Of a stretch of 64,000 nucleotides of DNA, positions 12,146-24,089 are shown piece by piece. The stretch is from NCBI RefSeq assembly GCF_016802725.1, contig NC_052665.1, positions 24,942,501 to 25,006,500 of the forward strand, written 5' to 3'. The DNA is from Solenopsis invicta (Eukaryota; Arthropoda; Insecta; Hymenoptera; Formicidae). Position numbers and translations under genes: made by a program. Every line of letters starts with the position of its first letter. The stretch's first letter is position 1. A model generated the notes under the pieces. The model was not told the origin of the DNA and searched no databases. It saw only the letters and a list, made by a program, of their open reading frames with translations.

Positions 12146-13762
12146 CTATTTTTTATAGTCTTTACAATAATGAGGGACGCTTTGATTGCTGGGATCAAAA
12201 AAGTGAGTAAAACATATATAATGTGTACACCAAGCGCACCTAATTAAAGCATTATCTTTACAATACTTGCAGGATGTATCACCATTTTCAAAACAGTATC
12301 GGACAGGAGTCTTGCATTTAGGTGGTTTTTCTTGAATATATCCACTTTTATACCATGCATATTTAAACATCTTTACAAACCTGGCTGAAGAAAACTGGTT
12401 ATGAATCAGCGACTGAAGTTTTAATACATTGTTTCTTGCATGTAAATTGACATCCAAGCTATACAAAATTACCAGATCTGAAAAATGTTTTAAAAAATTT
12501 TTCCATGGTCTGAATCCATAAACATCTAGGGGTTGAATCATACCAGTTGTCCCAGCAGGAATTGTAAAAATATTGACATCTTTGCCTTCTACACAAACAT
12601 TGTCAAAATTTTTCTTTGTTTGTCCTAAACATAAAACCGATTGTTTATCAACCACAGGTAAGTAAATATCTTTGTACCATTGAACTGCCAAGTCAGATGA
12701 TAATTTCCCAGATTTTGAAGGTACTACGACAATATTTTCTGCTTTATATATGTTTATTTTAACAACAGGCCCGAATTGCCCATCCGTTTCTTGTAAAACA
12801 ATAAACAAAGGCGACTTGAGTAATTCACTAGCTGATACAATCGGTTGTATAGTATAGCTATGTGTTAATGAATTCTTCGATTGTGTTAAACATTCAACTT
12901 TTGCTGTTCCTTTAAAAGATAATGTTCGTCCTGCATGTGATTCATAATTAAAACCAGACTGATTTGAATTATAAACATTGTCAGCTCCTAATAATGAGAT
13001 TTGCTCCCTAATTTTGGATACAAATTGATTTGCTTCTTGTACTAAATCATCTTTCTTTGATAAGAGCGTTTGGATAGTGAATCTATTAATTTTTCTGGAT
13101 ACGATTCCGTGTTTTATTTTAAAATTGTGAATCCACTTTGATGAAACCGTGAAAAATTCTCGAGGTAGTTGTACTTCATTTCTTGCATTCAAAGCCCATC
13201 TCTTAATATCAATATCATGAATTGGTATTAACTTCAAATGTGCATTTTGAAACTGTTTTATGACATATTTGCTAATTTCCAATAATTTTTCGTTTCTTCT
13301 GCCACCTTCTTTTACTTGCTTTTCCCATCTATATAACATTGTAATATTTTGAACTTTTTTAAATTTACTTTGTACACATTTGAATTTTAAATTTTTCTTT
13401 GTACCAGAATGCCAATATTGAACAGCTTTTTCTTTATATTCGAAATCTATCATGCTTTTAATTTTTTTATTATCATTAATAATAGCGTTATAATTATCAT
13501 GAAAATCTTCTTCAATTGCATGGATTTCAGGAAGCGCTGTATTATCTTTGCAACATAAAGTGGTATAACTTTCAAATATCAAGGTACAATCAATGGATTT
13601 AATTATATTCTCCAATTGTGACGCAAAAGCTCTCTCATCATCATTAATAGCTAAATCAATATTATATTGTGGATAATTAAAAGCTTCTTGTAACAATTTT
13701 AAAATGTTTCTTACATTCATCGTCATTTTTTTCACGTGAATGTGAATATGAATATGAAACAA
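12146..13762 (-). CDS. Tc5/Tigger-like transposase, catalytically altered
   Basis: 538 codons, open throughout. Order: N-terminal region; a CENPB/Tc5-type HTH region at about residues 130-230 (WALNARNEVQL, KWIHNFKIKHGIVSRKI); a DDE domain from about 260 (SGFNYESHAGRTLSFKG, HSYTIQPIVS, IPAGTTGMIQPLDVYGF); and a Cys-rich tail (CKYCKDNALIRCAWC). In this family the first catalytic Asp lies in NTDQSG; here residues 265-270 are NSNQSG, so Asp267 is Asn. The second Asp normally lies in a VDSW-like stretch; here SVLCLGQTKK (about 375-384) lacks it, as if a few codons were lost. It may be translated but should not transpose. The ATG at 13762 is followed by an unusual HIHIHIHV run; the later Met at MTMNV is an alternative start. 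Confidence 0.75.
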   Translation of the reverse strand: MFHIHIHIHVKKMTMNVRNILKLLQEAFNYPQYNIDLAINDDERAFASQLENIIKSIDCTLIFESYTTLCCKDNTALPEIHAIEEDFHDNYNAIINDNKKIKSMIDFEYKEKAVQYWHSGTKKNLKFKCVQSKFKKVQNITMLYRWEKQVKEGGRRNEKLLEISKYVIKQFQNAHLKLIPIHDIDIKRWALNARNEVQLPREFFTVSSKWIHNFKIKHGIVSRKINRFTIQTLLSKKDDLVQEANQFVSKIREQISLLGADNVYNSNQSGFNYESHAGRTLSFKGTAKVECLTQSKNSLTHSYTIQPIVSASELLKSPLFIVLQETDGQFGPVVKINIYKAENIVVVPSKSGKLSSDLAVQWYKDIYLPVVDKQSVLCLGQTKKNFDNVCVEGKDVNIFTIPAGTTGMIQPLDVYGFRPWKNFLKHFSDLVILYSLDVNLHARNNVLKLQSLIHNQFSSARFVKMFKYAWYKSGYIQEKPPKCKTPVRYCFENGDTSCKYCKDNALIRCAWCTHYICFTHFFDPSNQSVPHYCKDYKK

Positions 13763-13996
13763 TATTTACTCAATTTTACGAATATTTTTCTAAATAAGCG
13801 ATTACAGATTTGGACGAATAGGCCACTGATGTATCAAATGTACAATAAGATTTGCGAATGATTCGAACATATATGTCCTGGAAAGCGAATAGTAGAAATG
13901 GGCCCGGGGCATCTCGTGTAAACAAAAGACGCGAGCCAAGGAGTGGAGAGCGCTCGGAATGCGGCAGTAGCGCGGAATGCTGAATCGTCGCCAGGC

Positions 13997-15496
13997 TGAT
14001 GATGAGAGAGCTTTTGCGTCACAATTGGAGAATATAATTAAATCCATTGATTGTACCTTGATATTTGAAAATTATACCACTTTATGTTGCAAAGATAATA
14101 CAGCGCTTCCTGAAATCCATGCAATTGAAGAAGATTTTCATGATAATTATAACGCTATTATTAATGATAATAAAAAAATTAAAAGCATGATAGATTTCGA
14201 ATATAAAGAAAAAGCTGTTCAATATTGGCATTCTTGTACAAAGAAAAATTTAAAATTTGAATGTGTACGAAGTAAATTTAAAAAAGTTCAAAATATTACA
14301 ATGTTATATAGATGGGAAAAGCAAGTAAAAGAAGGTGGCAGAAGAAACGAAAAATTATTGGAAATTAGCAAATATGTCATAAAACAGTTTCAAAATGCAC
14401 ATTTGAAGTTAATACCAATTCATGATATTGATATTAAGAGATGAGTTTTAAATGCAAGAAATGAAGTACAATTACCTCGAGAACTTTTCATGGTTTCATC
14501 AAAGTGGATTCACAATATTAAAATAAAACACGGAATCGTATACACAAAAATTAATAGATTCACTATCCAAACGCTCTTATCAAAGAAAGATGATTTAGTA
14601 CAAGAAGCAAATCAATTTGTATCCAAAATTAGGGAGCAAATCTCATTATTAGGAGCTGACAATGTTTATAATTCAAATCAGTCTGGTTTTAATTATGAAT
14701 CACATGCAGGACGAACATTATCTTTTAAAGGAACAGCAAAAGTTGAATGTTTAACACAATCGAAGAATTCATTAACACATAGCTATACTATACAACCGAT
14801 TGTATCAGCTAGTGAATTACTCAAGTCGCCTTTGTTTATTGTTTTACAAGAAACGGATGGGCAATTCGGGCCTGTTGTTGAAATAAACATATATAAAGCA
14901 GAAAATATTGTCGTAGTACCTTCAAAATCTGGGAAATTATCATCTGACTTGGCAGTTCAATGGTACAAAGATATTTACTTACCTGTGGTTGATAAACAAT
15001 CGGTTTTGATATTTGGACAGGACAAACAAAGAAAAATTTTGACAACGTTTGTCTAGAAGGCAAAGATGTCAATATTTTTACAATTCCTGCTGGGACAACT
15101 GGTATGATTCAACCCCTACATGTTTATGGATTCAGACCATGGAAAAATTTTTTAAAACATTTTTCAGATCTGGTAATTTTGTATAGCTTGGATGTCAATT
15201 TACATGCAAAAAACAATGTATTAAAACTTCAGTCGCTGATTCATAACCAGTTTTCTTCAGGTTTGTAAACATGTTTAAATATGCATGGTATAAAAGTGGG
15301 TATATTCAAGAAAAACCACCTAAATGCAAGACTCCTGTCCGATACTGTTTTGAAATTTTGTTATACATCCTGCAAGTATTGTAAAGATAATGCTTTAAAT
15401 AGGTGCGCTTGGTGTACACATTATATATGTTTTACTCACTTTTTTGATCCCAGCAATCAAAGCGTCCCTCATTATTATAAAGACTATAAAGAATAG
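13997..15496 (+). pseudogene. Second, inverted copy of the Tc5/Tigger-like transposase
   Basis: Starts inside the gene at DDERAFASQLENI, lacking the N-terminus. A Trp codon is TGA at about 14442 (IKR-stop), and a one-base shift near 15020 ends the frame at 15056. It resumes as IYILQEKPPKC-like text and CKYCKDNALNRCAWC up to 15496. It shares with the left copy both the NSNQSG change and the missing second Asp region, so these defects predate the duplication. Confidence 0.85.
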
Positions 15497-16165
15497 CCAT
15501 TAATTAATATTACTAAAATAAGTTATAATGTAACATTTAATTAATTTAAGTTTTTTTAAAATTGTTAAAATACAAATATAAAAATTAAAAAACAACATAC
15601 AAATAAAAACACAAAAAATTACAAAACAATAAACAAACAAAAAAAACCAAAAAAAAATAAAATAAAATAAGATCCTTGTATATATTAATTAATTTGACGA
15701 TAAATGAAACTGTTTACCATTTTTTCGGGATAAATTTAAATGTTACGTAAGAAATTCGATAAAAGGGTGGCCACCCTTAAATCCTTAAACAGTCTCACTT
15801 TTGTTTGGGATGAGTGTGTAACATATATCTTTTTCAAAATTTTTGAATAAAATTTGCAATTATCTGAACATTTTTAAAATTTTTGTTTCAAATACAGGGG
15901 GTGGTTTACCCCCTAAAAATGATCGAACCAAGTCGAAAATTTTTCATTTTTCATATCTCTTGATGATGCAACTATTTTATTTGGTTCGGGCCAAAAATAC
16001 TAAATCCTTATATACAAAACAATTAAATTGATACCCATAAATTTAAAGAGGTGTAAATATGGTTTTCCGCCGATAAAAAAAATACGTATGTCTTATTTTA
16101 CGTCTGCTAAAACATATTCAAAAATTATAAAAATCGGCGATTTACATTTGGGTAGTGTTACTTGT

Positions 16166-17159
16166 AAGCCAAATTCCAGAAATTCTACATTATTCTTGCG
16201 AATAATCTGCAAGTCTTAGTACACTCGATTTGTAGGAAAAAACCGTCAAATATTTGTATAAAGTAAATATTGATACTCATTGACAGGTCTAGACCATGTT
16301 GGACTAAGATTAGGTAAAACAAGATATAAATTAACGTTTTCAGCATCAAGGTCATTACTAGGACGTACATTAATGTCTATACTTTAATTGGCGAAAAGTA
16401 TTTTGAAATCTGTAAATGCAATTAAAAGAATTTTGTCTGTAAAAATTAATCGTGTTTAGTCGGTAAAAAAGGACCATGTTAAGCAGCCCTTTAATAGACA
16501 TTACTAGAACATTAGTGGGCATTGCATAAAAAATTCAACAGTAACGCCCAATAATTAGGCATTAGTAGGCATTGGTGTACACGATTTGTTCAGCGGTTTC
16601 TCCCTCGGCGTAACATGTCATTAAATGTATAGACAAAAATTTAGATAGACGTTTCGTTGTGTTAAATTGAAGAAGAATTGAGTTTTTACATGTATATTTA
16701 GAAATTGTACAACTACTTACTGAAAATTATTTAATCTAGTTGGTACAGTAATAGATAACGCTAGAAATGCGACATCTTTTAGAGTGTATTTTATTCTTGA
16801 AAATACTGAAAATGCACAAGACATTTATTTTAAAGTAGAGATATATTTTAGACTGATAATGTAACAATGATAATAAGAACACCTTCATCGGTCGTAGCTA
16901 GATCTTAATAGCCTATATTTATTTGTGTGATTTTATATACTTCTTCAAATTCAATCAGAATGTGCGCCAAATTGTTTTTCCGATCGTAACACAGCATAAG
17001 AATTAGTAAGAATTAGTATCGCAAAAGTTTTTATTAAATTAATTGAATTAATTAATTTAATATAACAATTGATGCTGATTTGCATCTATATACCCATTTC
17101 CCACTGAAAAAACATTGATTTTATAATAATATAATAATAATAATCAATGAGTTAATTTA
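16166..17159. other. AT-rich spacer
   Basis: No gene recognised. A motif like CATTA(C/G)TAG(A/G)AC recurs a few times at 16345-16575, which may be an eroded repeat. Confidence 0.4.
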
Positions 17160-18515
17160 ATGCACAACATTCTTGATTTTCAGATTCTTGAATCTTCTGA
17201 TATAGGAAGTGATGAAGATAATAATTTGCCACTGAATTTCCGATGTTGCTCACACACATTAAATTTGATGGCTACAAATGTTCAAAAAGTTTTAGAAAAC
17301 ACAGCTTATAAGAATATTTATAAATTAACGTTTGGAAAATTAACTGTATTGTGAAATATCTGCCACAGATCAATAAATGTATCAAATGTGATAGAAAGTA
17401 TTTGTAAATACAAACTTATTATTTCACCAAATTCCTTTTATGATTCTGTAATATGATTACTTCTTATTAAAGAACATCTATCTCAAATTTATGAAAATCT
17501 ATAAAAACAAAAGCTAAAGTCATCAAAATTAGAATTTTTGAAAGAATATAAGCATATTATAGAATTTTTAATTAAAGCGCATAGATTTATGTCAAGATAA
17601 AAAAAATTGTTTTTTGAAATTATTTTATCTATACTGTTTCAAATAAAACAAACATTAAATTCTTTGACACACTTAATTGATTATAAACCATTAAAAAAGG
17701 CTATTATGTCTTGTTTATTAAAATGTTTTCGTCATATATTAGATATACAATTTAGATTTTTTATAAAATTTTTTCAAGAATAAAAAAAAACAGAGATTAT
17801 TAACACAATCAAAGCAAGAAAGTTCAAGGTTGGAATATTTTGGACATGTAATGCAACATCCAGAGAATTACAATTTTTTCCACCTCATCATGCAAGGCAA
17901 GATCTATGCAGACGTGAGGTAAGCAGAAGGATCTCCTGGCTAATGTAAGGAATTTGAGGCAGTGATTCGAGCTCTCCTCCGCTGCTCTTTTCAGTGAACA
18001 AAGCAATAATAGCCAACATGATAGCCTATGTACAGCAACGTGTACGGCATATTAAAGATTAGATTAACAAAGCAGTTCTTCTAAATCAAACATATTAGCA
18101 ACTGTATCATTATCAAAATTTAAATTAAAATGGATAACAAAGATAACAAAATTAAAAATATTAAATCATTGTTTTTATTAGAAATAAAAACCTATGTAAA
18201 ACTATAAAAAAAGAAATAAGGAAGACTGTCGTGGATGCTAAAAAACATAATTTTTTGAAATATAAAAAACCACGATGAAAATAATATCCAAATAAAATCT
18301 ATATGTACTACGCAGTTATTAAAATATTTAAGTGATAAGTCTAAGAAGTTAAAGACTTTACATTATAATATAATTCTTAAAATATTAAATTTTATAACAC
18401 AGTTTTACCTTCTTCAGCACCAGTAGAACGTTTCCTAGGTCTTTTTAATATTGGAAGATAAATAATACCAAAAAGAAATCGGTTATCCGATGATTAATTT
18501 TTATTATTTTATCAA
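17160..18515 (+). pseudogene. hAT-family transposase remnant
   Basis: Translated pieces in order: LPLNFRCCSHTLNLMATNVQ (about 17228-17290), NSFYDSVI and IKEHLSQIYENL (about 17430-17510), FLKEYKHIIEFLIKAHRFM (about 17540-17600), HLIDYKPLKKAI and LKCFRHILDIQF. After a foreign insert, LPSSAPVERFLGLFNIG and PKRNRLSDD appear at about 18405-18510. The CAHTLNL-like block and the final S-A-x-ER / RPKRNRLSD block are hallmarks of hAT transposases. Many stops and shifts show it is long dead. Confidence 0.7.
17815..18060 (+). pseudogene. Non-LTR retrotransposon ORF 3' fragment
   Basis: Translates with shifts to SRLEYFGHVMQHPENY, LIMQGKIYADVR, GSPG and SNVYGI-like text. It resembles the C-terminal tail common in insect non-LTR retrotransposon ORFs (LEYFGHIMR, LIMQGKI, RRRISWL, ANMIANVR). 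It lies within the hAT remnant, so it was probably inserted into it. Confidence 0.6.
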
Positions 18516-18880
18516 TTAATTGTTACTTATGTTAAATAGAAACAAAAATATCTAAAAACAATAAAATGTAAGCTATTGAACCTAGCTGAATGTCTTCTGC
18601 CATTATTATTATTTGTGATATATTTATTAACATTAAATATTTACAATTTCGTTTTTGTTTAATAAACGTATATTTCTACTTTTCGTTCGGGTATTCTTTA
18701 GTAACCTTCAATAATAACAGTAGAAGATACAAGGCTTAATAATTCATGTCATTTCGTTGTTTTTAAAATTTGATAATTCCTACGAATTTAAAGTAAACAT
18801 ATTTAAAATTTATAAAATAAGAAAATTTTTTAAATATATAAATAAAATTCATATTATTATTTCTATTATTATATCTAATA
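18516..18880. other. AT-rich flank
   Basis: Low-complexity AT-rich DNA between the hAT remnant and the mariner. Nothing else seen. Confidence 0.5.
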
Positions 18881-18882
18881 TA

Positions 18883-20165
18883 TTAGGAGTACAAATTGAA
18901 AACCGCCGTTCCAGTAGATGGCGCCAGCGGTAAATGCTGGCGCCAAACGTTAGATCAAAAATTTTAAATGTAAGGTTGGGCATCTGGCAACAATTCCTTA
19001 TCATTGCAGCTGTGAATTTTTATCGGCGTTTTTTTTTTTTTGTGATCGAAAATGTCGAAATTTGTGCCCAATAAGCGTCATTTGCGGGAAGTTTTGCTTT
19101 TTGCCTTCAATTCGAAAAAATCTGCGGCTGAGGCGCGTCGAATGATTGTAAAAACTTATGGTGAGGCTTCCATTAGTGAAAAAACGTGTCGAGAATGGTT
19201 CCAACGCTTCAAAAGTGGTGATTTCGGCGTAGAAGGCAAGGAGCGTCCCGGACAGGTGAAAAAGTTTGAAGACGCACAATTGGAAACATTACTGAATGAA
19301 GATTCATCTCAAACGCAACAGGAGCTTGCAGATTCATTGGGCGTGACTCAACAAGCTATTTCACATCGTTTGAAAATCATAGGAATGATCCAAAAGCATG
19401 GACACTGGGTGCCATACGAATTAAAGCCGAGAGACGTCGAACGGCGTTTTTTCGCGTGCGAACAGCTGCTCCAACGGCAAAAACGGAAGGGTTTTCTGCA
19501 TCGTATTGTAACCGGCGATGAAAAGTGGATCCATTATGATAATCCAAAGCGAAAAAAATCGTGGGGCTACCGCGGCCATGCATCAACATCGACGGCCAAG
19601 CCAAACATCCATGGCTCGAAGCTCATGCTGTGTATTTGGTGGGACCAGCTCGGCGTGATTTATTATGAGCTGTTGCAACCGGGTGAAACCATCACAGGAG
19701 CTCGCTACCGAACACAATTAATGCGTTTGAGCCGAGCATTGCAGGAAAAACGGCCACAATACGAGCAAAGACACGAAAAAGTGATGTTGCTGCACGACAA
19801 CGCTCGGCCACATGTTGCTCAGGTCGTTAAAACCTATCTGGAAACATTGAAATGGGACGTCTTACCTCATCCGCCGTATTCTCCTGACATCGCCCCTTCA
19901 GATTACCACTTGTTCCGATCAATGGCGCATGGCCTGGCTGAGCAGCACTTCCATTATTACGAAGAGGCCAAAAACTGGGTCGATTCGTGGATCGCCGCAA
20001 AAGACGAGCAGTTTTTTCGACGCGGGATTCATATGCTGCCCGAAAGGTGGGAGAAAGTAGTGGCCAGCGATCGACAATACTTTCAAGAATAAGTATGTAA
20101 CCATTTTTCAACAATCAATCCTCAAATTTTGACAAAAAACGGCGGTTTGCAATTTGTACTCCTAA
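18883..20165 (+). mobile_element. Mariner family 2, structurally intact copy
   Basis: 1,283 bp between TA at 18881-18882 and 20166-20167. Ends read TTAGGAGTACAAATTG; the 28-bp inverted repeats differ at one position (A left, C right at base 17). It carries a full-length open transposase. It may be autonomous or only recently silenced. Confidence 0.95.
19052..20092 (+). CDS. Mariner DD34D transposase, full length
   Basis: 346 codons, a normal mariner length, from the ATG at 19052 (MSKFVPNKRH) to TAA. It would cut and paste the element by binding the inverted ends. Visible parts: first HTH at about 11-60 (EKTCREWFQRFKSGDFGV), second HTH at about 85-110 (TQQELADSLGVTQQAISHRL), WVPYEL at 119-124 (the WVPHEL linker motif, with Tyr for His), and the catalytic triad D156 (TGDEKW), D249 (HDNARPH) and D284 (PSDYHLF), with 34 residues between the last two. 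No stop or shift. A relative of the pseudogene at 9823-10868. Activity is inference. Confidence 0.95.
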   Translation: MSKFVPNKRHLREVLLFAFNSKKSAAEARRMIVKTYGEASISEKTCREWFQRFKSGDFGVEGKERPGQVKKFEDAQLETLLNEDSSQTQQELADSLGVTQQAISHRLKIIGMIQKHGHWVPYELKPRDVERRFFACEQLLQRQKRKGFLHRIVTGDEKWIHYDNPKRKKSWGYRGHASTSTAKPNIHGSKLMLCIWWDQLGVIYYELLQPGETITGARYRTQLMRLSRALQEKRPQYEQRHEKVMLLHDNARPHVAQVVKTYLETLKWDVLPHPPYSPDIAPSDYHLFRSMAHGLAEQHFHYYEEAKNWVDSWIAAKDEQFFRRGIHMLPERWEKVVASDRQYFQE

Positions 20166-20167
20166 TA

Positions 20168-21654
20168 TCTATTGTGTATCTCTCAACGAGCACAATCTAA
20201 TGGTATAACAAATATAAAAACGTTTATACAACTTTTCTTAAAACTTTGTAACTTTTCTTACAATCGTATAACAACTAAAAAGTGGATGTAGTAACGTTAT
20301 TGAAATGTTTACATCAATTAAGTAGGGAATCTATACAACTAATTTTTAATTGCATTAATAACATTAAAATTTGTAATACATTTTGTTTTACAACCAACCG
20401 TTAATAGTCATAGAATAATGTCATAATCATTGTTTTAAAAATCACGTATAGACGTTAATACAATTTTCGTATTATAAACGATGCAAAATAAAAAATAAAT
20501 AATGCAAAAATAAACCATATTACATTCTTATACAACTTTATTAGAGAAGAAATAAAAATTGGAACTACGGAATAAATTATTATAATTAATACCTCTTATC
20601 AAACAATTTAATCGGTTTTGCTTAAAAACTAATATCTCACATATATTTCACATGGTTCATATACCTATCGCAAGTATATCTATTGCAGTACAATTATGTA
20701 TGGTTATTTACCTGACAGTATTCTTATTATTTATCAACGTTAAAAACTAAGCACTTGTGAAAAATGATAAAAGATCATTCACCACCACTAAGCATATCTG
20801 TCAATTACAAAGTAAAGCAGAAGGCAGCAGGTACACATACCAAGGATATCAATGTTATTGACGAAAGTTGGGTTAACATATACGGAATTGTATAAATGTT
20901 TAAAAACAGTGATATTTATATCGCAACTAATATAGTATGAGTCGTACAAGACGTTACAAAATCTTAAATTAAATACCGATTAATTACGGAATCGTGTAGA
21001 CGTTATAAGTTATATATACTCAATGTACAACAGATGTTACAAAAATTACAAATTGTATAATCAACATTAACTTTTTAGTCATATAATATTCCAGTATGTA
21101 ACACATACAAACGTTTCATGGAGTTGTAAAAACTTTCTTACAACCTTGTGCTCTTTGGGCTATTATGTATCTATTATATATATCTAGATTTATTTTAAAA
21201 ATAAATAAATTTATATTTAGTTATTCATAGAAAATGTGTATCTGTATCTGTAATCAGTTACATTTTTCTCCAGTAACAAGTAACTGTATCCCATTATTTT
21301 AAAAACATCTCTTACAATACTGAATTTAACTAAACAATATAAAATGTAAAAAATTTTTTTATAATTGCTAATAATTTCAACTATTCATTCTTAATTCTTT
21401 ATTTTCTTAATACTGTAAACCCACAACTTTTTACAAAAAGTAATAAAATCGTATATAACTACAGAATTGAAACAACATGACTTAGTGCTAATCTTAATAC
21501 AATGTCATTCTTTATAATTTATATTTATAATTTTTTTTTATAATTTATTCGAATTCATATTACCAAGATTTGCATTTTTAATAAATTTAATAACTTCCGT
21601 ATTACTACTAAAATATCAAACGCACAAAACTTGAATTTAATCAACATTACGCTC
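20168..21654. other. AT-rich spacer
   Basis: No gene recognised. GAGCACAA near 20187 and its inverse TTGTGCTC near 21147 might mark the ends of an old element of about 970 bp, but no longer match was seen. Confidence 0.4.
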
Positions 21655-22065
21655 AGTTTTCTCGTGTGTGTGAAGCTGGCACATCATTTGGTGGAAAATC
21701 ACTAAACATTGACAGTTCTGAGTTTATTTTCAATAGTTCTACAGTTCCTGATAGATAAAACAAATAGTTCTGGCCTTTAAAGCGAAAAAAACGCATAGGA
21801 CAAAGTGAGGTGCCAGGTTCACGCAGCACCTCAGTTTGTCCTACGACATTTTCCAGACCGAATTCTTGTAGGATTTTAAAAGATCTATAGTTCTAGATGA
21901 GTTCTAGAAAGAGTTCCAGCGTTTAACATAGTTTTTTTATTTTTTTTTATTTTTTTTTTTATAAAACATTTATGTTGTAATATTATATAATAGAGTTCCG
22001 TGTACAAAAAAATATTTTTCCTACAGTTCTCAACATATTAAAGCGCGTTCCAAAGAGTTCCGGGC

Positions 22066-23377
22066 GATTCTGATATTAGTTAATTAACAAAAAATTAATA
22101 ACTCTCGAAAAAGTCGATTTTCCGCACATATAGGTGAGGTGCTGGACTTTTTCGAAGAGTTCTGTGTACGAAAAAATATTTTTCCTACAGTTCTAAACAT
22201 ATTGAAGCGCGTTCCGAAGAGTTCCGGGCGATTCCGATATTAGTTAAATAACAAAAAATTAATAACACCCGAAAAAGCCGATTTTCCGCACATATAGGTG
22301 AGGTGCTGGCCTTTTTCGAAGAGTTCTGTGTACGAAAAAATATTTTTCCTACAGTTCTCAACATATTGAAGCGCGTTCCGAAGAGTTCCGGGCGATTCCG
22401 ATATTAGTTAATTAACAAAAAATTAATAACACCCGAAAAAGCCGATTTTCCGCACATATAGGTGAGGTGCTGGACTTTTTCGAAGAGTTCTGTGTACGAA
22501 AAAATATTTTTCCTACAGTTCTCAACATATTAAAGCGAGTTCCGAAGAGTTCCGGGTGATTCCGATATTAGTTAATTAACAAAAAATTAATAACTCCCGA
22601 AAAAGCCGATTTTCCGCACATATAGGTGAGGTGCTGGACTTTTTCGAAGAGTTCTGTGTACGAAAAAATATTTTTCCTACAGTTCTCAACATACTGAAGC
22701 GCGTTCCGAAGAGTTCCGGGCGATTCCGATATTAGTTAATTAACAAAAAATTAATAACTCCCGAAAAAGTCGATTTTCCGCACATATAGGTGAGGTGCTG
22801 GACTTTTTCGAAGAGTTCTGTGCACGAAAAAATATTTTTCCTACAGTTCTCAACATATTAAAGCGCGTTCCGAAGAGTTCCGGGCGATTCCGATATTAGT
22901 TAATTAACAAAAAATTAATAACACCCGAAAAAGCCGATTTTCCGCACATATAGGTGAGGTGCTGGACTTTTTCGAAGAGTTCTGTGTACGAAAAAATATT
23001 TTTCCTACAGTTCTCAACATATTAAAGCGCGTTCCGAAGAGTTCCGGGCGATTCCGATATTAGTTAATTAACAAAAAATTAATAACTCCCGAAAAAGTCG
23101 ATTTTCCGCACATATAGGTGAGGTGCTGGACTTTTTCGAAGAGTTCTGTGCACGAAAAAATATTTTTCCTACAGTTCTCAACATATTAAAGCGCGTTCCG
23201 AAGAGTTCCGGGCGATTACATAATTTATTAGTTAATAATAAATTGTTAACTCCCGCCAAACACGTATTTTGTCATATATGGGTGAGACGCTGGTCTTTAT
23301 TCGAGAGTTCCGTGTACAAAAAAATATTTTTCCAATAGTTCTTAACGTAACAAAGCGCCTTCCGAAGAGTTCCGGTC
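22066..23377 (+). repeat. Tandem array, eight 164-bp units
   Basis: The anchor GATTC/GATTA occurs at 22066, 22230, 22394, 22558, 22722, 22886, 23050, 23214 and 23378, always exactly 164 bp apart. Each unit carries a TTAGTTAATTAAC-like block, CCGATTTTCCGCACATATAG and AAAATATTTTTCC. The first seven are nearly identical; the eighth (23214-23377) is a diverged variant with TTAACTCCCGCCAAACACG. Confidence 0.95.
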
Positions 23378-23432
23378 GATTGCATAATTTATTAGTTAAT
23401 AATATTTATTAGTTAATAATAAATTATGCAAT

Positions 23433-24089
23433 CGACCGGAACTCTTCGGAAGGCGCTTTGTTACGTTAAGAACTATTGGAAAAATATTTTTTTGTACACG
23501 GAACTCTCGAATAAAGACCAGCGTCTCACCCATATATGACAAAATACGTGTTTGGCGGGAGTTAACAATTTATTATTAACTAATAAATTATGCAATCGAT
23601 CGGAACTCTTCGGAAGGCGCTTTGTTACGTTAAGAACTATTGGAAAAATATTTTTTTGTACACGGAACTCTCGAATAAAGACTAGCGTCTCAACCATATA
23701 TGACAAAATACGTGTTTGGCGGGAGTTAACAATTTATTATTAACTAATAAATTATGCAATCGACCGGAACTCTTCGGAAGGCGCTTTGTTACGTTAAGAA
23801 CTATTGGAAAAATATTTTTTTGTACACGGAACTCTCGAATAAAGACCAGCGTCTCACCCATATATGACAAAATACGTGTTTGGCGGGAGTTAACAATTTA
23901 TTATTAACTAATAAATTATGCAATCGACCGGAACTCTTCGGAACGCGCTTTAATATATTGAGAACTGTAGGAAAAATATTTTTTCGTACACAGAACTCTT
24001 CGAAAAAGTCCAGCACCTCACCTATATGTGCGGAAAATCGGCTTTTTCGGGAGTTATTTATTTTTCGTTAATTAACTAATATCGGAATC
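23433..24089 (-). repeat. Tandem array, four 164-bp units in inverted orientation
   Basis: The inverse anchor falls at 23433, 23597, 23761, 23925 and 24089, again exactly 164 bp apart. The first three units are of the diverged variant type and the last is of the main type. The left array has seven main units and one variant, so the arms have expanded unequally. Confidence 0.95.

Larger units (their letters stand above)
11481..16165. mobile_element. Inverted duplication of a Tc5/Tigger-like transposon
   Basis: The left arm (11481-13643) recurs inverted as the right arm (13997-16165), over 2.1 kb each, around a 353-bp spacer. Outer ends read ACAAGTAACACTA and include ATGTAAATCGCCGATTTT on both sides. 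Each arm carries the same transposase text, on the minus strand at left and the plus strand at right. The spacer holds the transposase N-terminus of the left copy only, plus a GC-richer 13880-13990 segment. The arms are about 95 percent alike by eye. It probably arose by inverted duplication of one already defective copy. Confidence 0.85.

Noticed and set aside
12146..13762. Host gene of 538 codons
   Set aside because: Motifs are of a Tc5/Tigger-like transposase and the region is one arm of an inverted transposon duplication.
20183..21160. Element with GAGCACAA ends
   Set aside because: Only about eight bases match inverted, with no target duplication; chance is likely.
22066..23377. Regular array suggestive of CRISPR
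   Set aside because: Whole 164-bp units repeat; there are no short repeats separated by unique spacers, and the context is an insect transposon.
23068..24071. Repeated open frames of 60-77 codons on both strands
   Set aside because: They recur every 164 bp with the tandem unit and on both strands of an inverted array; no motif. By-products of the repeat.
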